Assembly (NCBI RefSeq): GCF_003640665.1
Contig: NZ_QQXL01000006.1
Coordinates: 124,001-188,000, forward strand
DNA: 64,000 bases
Direction of reading: 5' to 3'
Source of the DNA: Galactobacter caseinivorans
GTDB lineage: Bacteria > Actinomycetota > Actinomycetes > Actinomycetales > Micrococcaceae
Shown: one piece after another, positions 58,035-64,000 of the stretch
Position numbering within the stretch: position 1 is the first letter of the stretch
How the letters are laid out: the number at the start of each line of letters is the position of its first letter
Made by a program: the position numbers and the translations under genes
Notes under the pieces: model-generated
Seen by the model: only the letters and a program-made list of their open reading frames with translations
The model's database searches: none
What the model was told of the DNA's origin: nothing

Positions 58035-59288
58035 ATGAACGCTTCCGCCTGGCCCACCTCCCCACCCACCACGGCACTGCAGCTTGATCTGTGGATCCTG
58101 AGCACGGTCCGCCCCGCCCTCCCCTGGGGCGCTAACGCCGTCGACCTGGTGATCCAGGGCAGCGCCATCAGTGAGGTGCTGCCCGCTGGGACCGGCGCGG
58201 CCGCCCACCCCGGGGCTCGGGTGGAGGACGGCAAAAACCTGCTGGCCCTGCCCGGCCTCATCAACGCCCACGCACACGCGGATAAGTCCTGGTGGGGGCA
58301 AGAGTGGGTGTCTTGGGGCGGCGAACCCACCACGCAAGGGCGTATCTCCCACGAGCGTCTGAACCGCGAACGGCTCAGCATTCCCTCCACGCACGGGGCG
58401 GAGCTGATTCTGCGCCAGTTCCTGCGACACGGCACCACGGCCACCCGCTCCCATGTGGATGTGGACCTGGGAGTGGGACTGCGCGGCGTGGAGCACGTGC
58501 TCACGGCCGCCCAGAACCTGGGTGGCGCCATCGACGTGGAGATCGTGGCGTTCCCGCAGGACGGCGTGATCAGGCGCCCCGGCGTGCTGGCCCTGCTCAA
58601 CGAGGCAGTCTCCATGGGCGTCAAGAACATCGGCGGGCTGGACCCTGCCACCATTGATCGAGATCCGGTGGCGCAGCTGGATGGACTGTTTCAGATCGCG
58701 GAACGCACCGGGGCGGGCATCGACATTCACCTGCATGATCCGCGCGAGCTGGGCGCGTTCCAGCTGGAGCTCATCATTGAACGGACTCTGGCCACCGGAG
58801 CGCAGGGGCGCGTGAACATTGCCCACGGATTTGCGCTGGGGGACCTACAGGGAGCCGCCCAGAATGACCTGCTGGAACGTGCCGCGGAGGCCGGGCTGAC
58901 CTGGACCACCGTGGCACCGGTGCGCACGCAGCCACTGCCGTGGAAGCGGATGCGCGAACTGGGCGTGGGCCTTGGATTGGGCACGGACGGCATTCGCGAT
59001 CTGTGGAACCCCTTTGGCGACGGCGATTTGCTCAAGATGGCCCTGGGCTTTGCCCGCCTGCACGGCGCCCACCGGGATGAGGACCTGGCGCGGATCGTCG
59101 CGCTGGCCACGACCGAGGCGGCCCCGTTTGTGCACCGCACGCAGCATGATCTGAATGCCGGTTCCCGCGCGGACATCGTCCTCCTGGACTCCCAGAACGC
59201 CGCGGACGCCCTGGTGCTGACCCCGCGCCGCGAGTTGGTCGTGGCCGGCGGGCGGATCGTGGCACGCGAGGGTGAGCTCACGCTCTGA
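58035..59288 (+). CDS. Amidohydrolase (cytosine-deaminase-like)
   Basis: A 417-residue metal-dependent hydrolase of the CDA/CodA-like amidohydrolase group. The metal-binding pair is INAHAHADKS, followed by the His of DIHLHDPRE, the His in NIAHGFALG and the Asp in GLGTDGIRDLW. Relatives deaminate cytosine, creatinine or related ring compounds. The ATG at 58035 is preferred over a TTG at 58017; neither has a clear ribosome site, and the transcript could be leaderless. It diverges from the propeller-like gene 4 and is convergent with the AraC regulator. Confidence 0.82.
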   Translation: MNASAWPTSPPTTALQLDLWILSTVRPALPWGANAVDLVIQGSAISEVLPAGTGAAAHPGARVEDGKNLLALPGLINAHAHADKSWWGQEWVSWGGEPTTQGRISHERLNRERLSIPSTHGAELILRQFLRHGTTATRSHVDVDLGVGLRGVEHVLTAAQNLGGAIDVEIVAFPQDGVIRRPGVLALLNEAVSMGVKNIGGLDPATIDRDPVAQLDGLFQIAERTGAGIDIHLHDPRELGAFQLELIIERTLATGAQGRVNIAHGFALGDLQGAAQNDLLERAAEAGLTWTTVAPVRTQPLPWKRMRELGVGLGLGTDGIRDLWNPFGDGDLLKMALGFARLHGAHRDEDLARIVALATTEAAPFVHRTQHDLNAGSRADIVLLDSQNAADALVLTPRRELVVAGGRIVAREGELTL

Positions 59289-59355
59289 GCCGGGCGGGCA
59301 AGCTAGCGCTCTGAGCCAGGCGGGCAAGCTTGCGCTCTGAGCCGGGCGGGTGAGG
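59282..59355. repeat. 26-bp tandem repeat at the amidohydrolase 3' end
   Basis: Two full 26-base copies and one partial copy (59282-59307, 59308-59333, 59334-59355), each starting GCTCTGAGCC. The first contains the amidohydrolase stop codon, and the later copies repeat the same CTC-TGA. It was probably formed by slippage between convergent genes. Confidence 0.85.
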
Positions 59356-59367
59356 CCGCCCGTCGGG

Positions 59368-60114
59368 TCAGGCGCCCGGACGCGCAGCCGCAAGCCCCAG
59401 CTCGGTGAGGGTGTCCGCGTCCACCTCTCGGCGCAGAGCTTTGAGTAGGCCCGAGTGCGTGGCATAGCCCGCCGCCTTGGCCGCCTGCAGGGTGCTGGCC
59501 CCACCCCGCAGCCTGGCCAGCGCGAGGTTGAGGCGGGCACGAACGCGCCACTGATGAAAGGACAACCCGGTTTCCGCTTGGAAGATGCGCTGGAGCTGGC
59601 GTGCGCTGAAGCCATGCCGGGAGGCAAGTTCCGCCACCGTTTCTGGGGAGAACCGTGCCTGGCGCGCCACGGCCGCGGCCCTGGGGTGCGTGGGCATCAC
59701 GAGGGCAAAGTGATCCGCGCTCAGGTCTGCAAGGGCGGCGTCCAGCGCATTCCGGAAGCGCTGCACCTCCTCCGCAGTGCCCGGCGCCGCGCCAAGGATC
59801 GCGATCATGATCTCGGCAATGGCCGGCACCACGCCCAGCGCCTGAACCCGCGACCCCGGTTGGGAGGCTGGGGATAACAACGGGCCAAGGACCAGGCTTC
59901 CCTGGTCGTACTGAGCAGAGTGCGGCACTCCGCTGGCCAGCCACAGCGACTCGCGCGAGTGCAGGATCACGGGCACCCCGTCCACGCGCAGGTGGGCGGT
60001 ACCCACCACCACGTGAATCAGATGCGGCTCGGCATGGGTATGTTCTGGGTGCCCGGTCATCCTGAGGGCGTTCTCTGGCACCACGTGCCGCAGCTGAGCT
60101 GCTTGAAGGCTCAT
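59368..60114 (-). CDS. AraC-family transcriptional regulator
   Basis: A 248-residue AraC protein. The N-terminal cupin-like domain (HTHAEPHLIHVVVGTAHLRVDG, LASGVPHSAQY) binds a ligand. The C-terminal double helix-turn-helix reads VAELASRHGFSARQLQRIFQAETGLSFHQW, then LQAAKAAGYATHSGLLKAL. It diverges from the siderophore uptake operon across 183 bases that hold an iron box, so it is likely an activator for that locus, perhaps sensing the ferri-siderophore. The start is an ATG. Confidence 0.87.
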   Translation of the reverse strand: MSLQAAQLRHVVPENALRMTGHPEHTHAEPHLIHVVVGTAHLRVDGVPVILHSRESLWLASGVPHSAQYDQGSLVLGPLLSPASQPGSRVQALGVVPAIAEIMIAILGAAPGTAEEVQRFRNALDAALADLSADHFALVMPTHPRAAAVARQARFSPETVAELASRHGFSARQLQRIFQAETGLSFHQWRVRARLNLALARLRGGASTLQAAKAAGYATHSGLLKALRREVDADTLTELGLAAARPGA

Positions 60115-60246
60115 GCCGGTCCCCCTTCAGTGGTGCTGTTGTTCCTTGGTGCGGCGTTCGCAGGCGCGGCCACACCCTGTCAGTGACCGATCCGTACGCA
60201 GATGATGTCACATTTGGAACACCATGCCACAGTGAAGGAACTAGCT

Positions 60247-60265
60247 TAGGTTTGCCTTCACTAAC
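60247..60265. promoter_or_regulatory. DtxR/IdeR-type iron box
   Basis: TTAGGTTTGCCTTCACTAA agrees with the known consensus TTAGGTTAGCCTAACCTAA at 15 of 19 positions, 32 bases before the siderophore lipoprotein start. Iron-loaded DtxR/IdeR would repress the operon. Confidence 0.8.
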
Positions 60266-60297
60266 GCGGACACTCCGCCCGTCTCCCCCGAGGACCC

Positions 60298-61308
60298 ATG
60301 CAGACTCGTCATCCCTTGAAATCCCTGCTCGTTGTGCTCGGCGCAGCGGCCCTGGCCCTCTCCGGCTGCGCGGCCCCGTCCGGCTCCGGCGACACCTCGT
60401 CCGCCGCCTCTTCGGAGGGAGCCGCACAGACGCACGTCGTCAAGACCGATCTGGGGGAGGTCAAGGTGCCCACCGCCCCCAAGCGCGTGGTGGTGCTGAA
60501 CTACGCCCTGGCCGGCTACCTGTACGACCTGGACGCCCCCGTCACCGCCGTCACCACGGAGTCCACGGACTCGCCCAAGGAGCCGGCCGAGTTCTGGAAG
60601 GACGAGGCGAATGAGCAGGGCACCCAGTACCTGAACTGGAGCGCGGACGGCTTTGACCTGGAGGCCATCCTGGCCCAGAAGCCGGATCTGATCATCGCCG
60701 GCGGCCTGGGATTCCCCCAGGCCCAGGCGCAGAAGGCCTACAAGCAGCTCAGCGACATGGCCCCCACCGTGGTGGTTTCCGGGAAGTTCACCACGTGGGA
60801 GCAGCAGTACAAGTTCCTCGCGACGGACGTCTTTGCCAAGCCGCAGGTGTTCCAGGACGCCAAGACCGCCTATGACAACCGCGTCAAGGAGGTCAAGTCA
60901 AGGATCACCGCCCCCAAGGGCAAGACCTCCTTTGTGACCTTCACCGGCGAGCTGGCTCCCTTTGTCCTCATCGAGGATCAGGGCCTGCCGCAGATGTTTA
61001 CCCAGCTGGGCTTTGACGTGGACCCGCTCTTCGCCACCGGCAAGTACAAGCCCTACACCGCGGGCGGGGACATGTTTGAGCTCTCCACCGAGCAGGTGGG
61101 TCAGGTCATGAAGCAGGAGAACCTCTTCGTCATGGGCTTCAACGGGCCTACCGTTGACCTGGCGACCCTGAAGAAGCAGCCGCTCTGGGCCGCACTTCCC
61201 GCTTTCAAGACCGATGCGGTGCACGAGCTGCCGTATTGGTCCCTGCGCGGGGACTACGACGAGACCATGGCCATCCTGGATACGGTGGAGAAGGACTTCG
61301 CCAAGTGA
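60298..61308 (+). CDS. Iron-siderophore ABC transporter lipoprotein
   Basis: A 336-residue FepB/FhuD-type binding lipoprotein. The lipobox is ALSGCAAP after a 20-residue hydrophobic signal. A periplasmic-binding fold follows (VPTAPKRVVVLNYALAGYLYDL; LEAILAQKPDLIIAGG; TVVVSGKFTTWEQQYKFL). It captures ferric siderophores on the outer face of the membrane and hands them to the FecCD permease encoded two genes on. The ATG directly begins the signal. It is controlled by the iron box immediately upstream. Confidence 0.92.
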   Translation: MQTRHPLKSLLVVLGAAALALSGCAAPSGSGDTSSAASSEGAAQTHVVKTDLGEVKVPTAPKRVVVLNYALAGYLYDLDAPVTAVTTESTDSPKEPAEFWKDEANEQGTQYLNWSADGFDLEAILAQKPDLIIAGGLGFPQAQAQKAYKQLSDMAPTVVVSGKFTTWEQQYKFLATDVFAKPQVFQDAKTAYDNRVKEVKSRITAPKGKTSFVTFTGELAPFVLIEDQGLPQMFTQLGFDVDPLFATGKYKPYTAGGDMFELSTEQVGQVMKQENLFVMGFNGPTVDLATLKKQPLWAALPAFKTDAVHELPYWSLRGDYDETMAILDTVEKDFAK

Positions 61309-61348
61309 TCCGGGGGCGGAGCCAGCGACAGGGAATGTGGGTTAACGC

Positions 61349-63289
61349 GTGAGTCTGCGCGACATGAAGGTGCATCCGATTGTGTTGCGCCGACTCGAGG
61401 TGGCCCACGTGACCCACCTGAACCCGCGCGCGTTGCGCGTCACGCTGACGGGCCAGGAGCTTGGCCCGTTCAGCCGCGACGGCATCCACCTGCCTGGCTT
61501 CGCCTCCCCCGGTTTTGACGACCACGTCAAGCTGGTCTTTAACGCGCAAGGCCCCGTGGAGGAGGCCCTGCCCCTCCAGCTGGACGGCGGCATCGAATGG
61601 ACGCGCGCGCCGGGTCGCCAGACCAGGGATTACACGCCGCGCGCCCTGCGCCAGGAGCCGGATGGTTCGTGGCGCCTTGACCTGGACTTTGTGCTCCATG
61701 CTGACGCAGAGTCCGGGTCCGGCCCGGCCGAACGCTGGGCCCGCACCGCACGACCGGGGGATCCGCTGTGGATCGTGGGCCCCAAATCCTCCACGAATCT
61801 GCCCCAGGAGACCGAAGCGGTCATCCTGCTGGCAGATGAGACGGGCCTGCCTGCGGTGGCCCGCTTCTTTGACGATCCCCCCAGCGCCGCCCCGGTCCAC
61901 GCCATCCTGACGGTCGCCACCGAGGAGGCGCGGCAGGAGTTAGCCGTGCGTGAGCAGGACACGGTGACGTGGATTCTTGCCGCGCCGGGCCACCCCACCG
62001 CGCTGGTGGACGCGGTGCGCGGCATGCAGGATTCCGTCTGGGAACGCCGCGTCTACGTCTGGGGAGGCGCGGAGAGCCGCGCGCTGCTGCCCGTGCGCCG
62101 CTACCTCAGCAAGGTCCGCGCCGTGCCTCGCAGCAGCGTGGACCTCACGGGATACTGGCACGCTGAACAGCACGACGGCGTTCCGGCCGTCCCGGCCCCT
62201 GCCCGCGTCTCCGGGTCGGCATCTGCTTCAACGTCGGTTTCAGCTTCGGAGCAGGGTCAGGGTCAGGGTTCAGTTTCTGGTCAGCAGGGCGGCGCAACCG
62301 CCGTCAGCACCCAGGCGACGACGCCCGCGCCGGGCCCCGAACTGCAGTCGCCGGTGCGATGGTTGGCTGTGCGCGCGGCGCTACGCCTTGGCCTGCTCGA
62401 AGCGCTGGAGGACCACGAGGCCTCCTCCGCGCAGGACCTGGCCACCCGCTTGAAGGTGAGGGCGGATGCGCTGGAGGGGCTGCTGCCCGTCCTGTTCTCC
62501 TGCGGCCTGATCACGCAGGGCCCCGCGGGATACGCGCTGGCGGATTTCGGCACGGAGCTCCTGGCGGATGAGCACGCAGCGGATGAGTTTGTTGGCCTGG
62601 AGGCGGACGCGATGCTGAGCCTGGCCTGCCTCCCGGATGCACTCACCTCAGACACACCGGCGTGGACCACGGCCCATGGGAGCAGCGTGGCCCAGCAAGC
62701 GCGGCAGGATCCAGAGATCGCTGAGGAGCTCACGGAGGCCACCCTTGGCCTGCAGTTCCTGGCTCCCTCGCTGGCTGCCCTCCCCGTCTTCACCCGCTCC
62801 CACGTGGACGTGGCGGGGCCCGGCGCAGAGGCGGTCAACGCCGCGGTGACCGCAGAGCTGGGCCAGCACCCGGGGCGCCGTGAGCTGGGACAGCCCTGGC
62901 CGCCCTCCCCCTCACAACTCGCACCCACAGCCTCACCCTTACCCCCTGATCGGAACGCCGGCGCTGGCAGCACCGACCCAGGGCGTGCCTTGGTGCTTGT
63001 TCACGCCCTTGGCCACCTCTCCGACGCAGAGGCCACCCTGGCCTTGCGCGCCGCCGCGGGATACCACGAGGTGGTGGTCATCGAATCGACTCGGCCGGAC
63101 GCCCTCAGCCCCACCGCAGCAGAAAGTGCGCTACTGACCGTGGCCCTCACGGGAACAGCGCCACGTCCCGCTCCCGCCGTCCAGCACCTTGCCGCTACCG
63201 CGGGACTGCAAGCCAACGGCGTCGCGCAGGTGGGGTGGGGCAGGGAAGCGCTGACCTTTGTCCCGGCCCCGCTGGGCGGGCGGGCGTGA
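61349..63289 (+). CDS. Siderophore-interacting protein fused to a methyltransferase-like domain
   Basis: A 646-residue fusion. Residues 1-275 form a siderophore-interacting flavoreductase (FAD motif RDYTPR; NAD(P)H motifs LLADETGLPAVARF and VYVWGGAESRALLPVRRYL), which reduces ferric siderophores to release iron inside the cell. A Ser/Gly/Gln linker (about 285-330) leads to a region like the dimerisation winged helix of O-methyltransferases (RWLAVRAALRLGLLEAL, DALEGLLPVLFSCGLI), then a Rossmann-like part (VDVAGPGAEAV; VLVHALGHLSDAEATLALR). The glycine loop is degenerate, so methylation is doubtful. The GTG at 61349 is the best available start. Its stop overlaps the permease start (GTGA). Confidence 0.83.
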   Translation: MSLRDMKVHPIVLRRLEVAHVTHLNPRALRVTLTGQELGPFSRDGIHLPGFASPGFDDHVKLVFNAQGPVEEALPLQLDGGIEWTRAPGRQTRDYTPRALRQEPDGSWRLDLDFVLHADAESGSGPAERWARTARPGDPLWIVGPKSSTNLPQETEAVILLADETGLPAVARFFDDPPSAAPVHAILTVATEEARQELAVREQDTVTWILAAPGHPTALVDAVRGMQDSVWERRVYVWGGAESRALLPVRRYLSKVRAVPRSSVDLTGYWHAEQHDGVPAVPAPARVSGSASASTSVSASEQGQGQGSVSGQQGGATAVSTQATTPAPGPELQSPVRWLAVRAALRLGLLEALEDHEASSAQDLATRLKVRADALEGLLPVLFSCGLITQGPAGYALADFGTELLADEHAADEFVGLEADAMLSLACLPDALTSDTPAWTTAHGSSVAQQARQDPEIAEELTEATLGLQFLAPSLAALPVFTRSHVDVAGPGAEAVNAAVTAELGQHPGRRELGQPWPPSPSQLAPTASPLPPDRNAGAGSTDPGRALVLVHALGHLSDAEATLALRAAAGYHEVVVIESTRPDALSPTAAESALLTVALTGTAPRPAPAVQHLAATAGLQANGVAQVGWGREALTFVPAPLGGRA

Positions 63290-64000
63290 GCCCCGGCAAG
63301 GGCTCCACCCTTCAGCTCACCGGCCGCCTGACCGGGCTGCTGGGGATCGGCACTTTGCTGCTCCTCAGCGTGCTGCTGAGCGTCAGTGTGGGCAGCGCCA
63401 TGCTGGACCTACCCACGGTGCTGAGCGCGCTGTTTTCCCCGGATGGATCCATCGCCAGCGTGACCGTGGCAGAGGTCAGGGTCCCCCGCACCGTGCTCGC
63501 GCTCATCATCGGCGCGGCGCTGGGCATTGCCGGGGGCCTGATGCAGGCCATGACCAACAACCCGCTCGCCGATCCTGGGCTGCTCGGGATCAACGCCGGC
63601 GCCTCCTTCGCGGTGGCCGTGGGGATTGGCGTCTTTGGCATCAGCTCCATCGGCACCTCCGTCTGGTGGTCCATGGGCGGCACCGTGGTGGCCGCCGTGC
63701 TGCTGTACCTCGTGGCGACCCGCGGGCCCATCGGCGCCACGCCGGTTCGCCTCACGCTGGTGGGCGCCGCGCTCAGCGCCGTCTTCACCGGTGCCTCCAT
63801 GGCGCTGACCTACCTGAACCCCATGACCTTTGAACGCATGCGCTTTTGGCTCGTGGGATCCGTGACAGACCGCCCCGTGGGAACCATCGAGCACGTGGGA
63901 TGGTTTGTGCTGGCCGGCCTCCTGTTGGCCGTGTGGTGCGTGAGGGGGCTGAACGCGCTGGCCTTGGGGGACGACGTCGCTCGGTCGCTCGGCGTGAACG
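63286..64000 (+). CDS. FecCD-type siderophore ABC permease (partial at window end)
   Basis: The first 238 residues of a FecCD/BtuC permease; the frame stays open at the window end, where about 100 more residues are expected. The pattern LALIIGAALGIAGGLMQAMTNNPLADPGLLGINAGASFAV is the family signature, and several hydrophobic helices are visible. The GTG start overlaps the stop of the siderophore-interacting protein. It forms the membrane channel for the siderophore delivered by the lipoprotein at 60298. A second permease and an ATPase probably follow outside the window. Confidence 0.92.
   Translation, partial: MSPGKGSTLQLTGRLTGLLGIGTLLLLSVLLSVSVGSAMLDLPTVLSALFSPDGSIASVTVAEVRVPRTVLALIIGAALGIAGGLMQAMTNNPLADPGLLGINAGASFAVAVGIGVFGISSIGTSVWWSMGGTVVAAVLLYLVATRGPIGATPVRLTLVGAALSAVFTGASMALTYLNPMTFERMRFWLVGSVTDRPVGTIEHVGWFVLAGLLLAVWCVRGLNALALGDDVARSLGVN

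Noticed and set aside
63258-63833. A 191-residue Arg/His-rich frame at the window end
   Set aside because: It is the out-of-frame shadow of the FecCD permease that starts at 63286.

Overview
The window looks like chromosomal DNA of a high-GC Gram-positive actinobacterium, most likely of the order Micrococcales. This is an inference. It rests on the strong GC bias, the frequent GTG starts, the many ATGA/GTGA gene overlaps, an Asp23/DUF2273/DUF6286 cell-envelope stress operon, a ClgR/PopR-like regulator beside clpP genes, a DtxR/IdeR-type iron box and a valine-catabolism cluster of actinobacterial type. No tRNA, rRNA or CRISPR was seen.

Layout. 0-3.3 kb: DHA2 efflux pump, NmrA-like oxidoreductase and a TetR regulator. 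3.4-5.7 kb: an accessory ClpP cassette, made of a ClgR/PopR-like regulator ending in -LLAA and two overlapping clpP genes. One ClpP has Gly in place of the catalytic Ser. The cassette is flanked on both sides by the same palindromic repeat family. 5.8-9.4 kb: a SWIM/SNF2 helicase. 9.75-15.5 kb: valine/branched-chain acyl-CoA catabolism (mmsA, HIBYL-CoA hydrolase, mmsB, MarR regulator, acyl-CoA dehydrogenase). 15.57-16.13 kb: four copies of a 62-bp palindrome. 16.1-19.1 kb: the Asp23 operon and a GlsB-like protein, with every Asp23-operon gene overlapping the next. 19.7-23.2 kb: a dipeptide-type ABC importer without ATPases. 23.4-30.2 kb: a cell-wall-anchored S33 peptidase, a YdcF-like protein, an ADP-ribosylglycohydrolase and a small membrane-protein operon containing two tandem paralogues.

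30.2-37.2 kb is a visibly lower-GC, gene-poor island. It holds an octamer tandem repeat, a 5-methylcytosine methyltransferase overlapping an Eco29kI-like GIY-YIG restriction enzyme, a decayed ISL3-type transposase, an orphan PD-(D/E)XK-like protein, about 2 kb without recognisable genes, and a stand-alone EVE/PUA-like protein.

37.3-58 kb: a secreted WD/propeller-like protein family with one member at 37.3 kb and three in tandem at 53.3-57.7 kb. All four share a GC hairpin in the 5' leader. Between them lie a NERD-helicase, a LacI-controlled glycoside locus (serine hydrolase, GH1, MFS) with two matching operators, and an AddAB-like helicase-nuclease pair. 58-64 kb: an amidohydrolase, then an iron-siderophore uptake locus: AraC regulator, iron box, lipoprotein, a siderophore-interacting protein fused to a methyltransferase-like domain, and a FecCD permease that runs off the window end.
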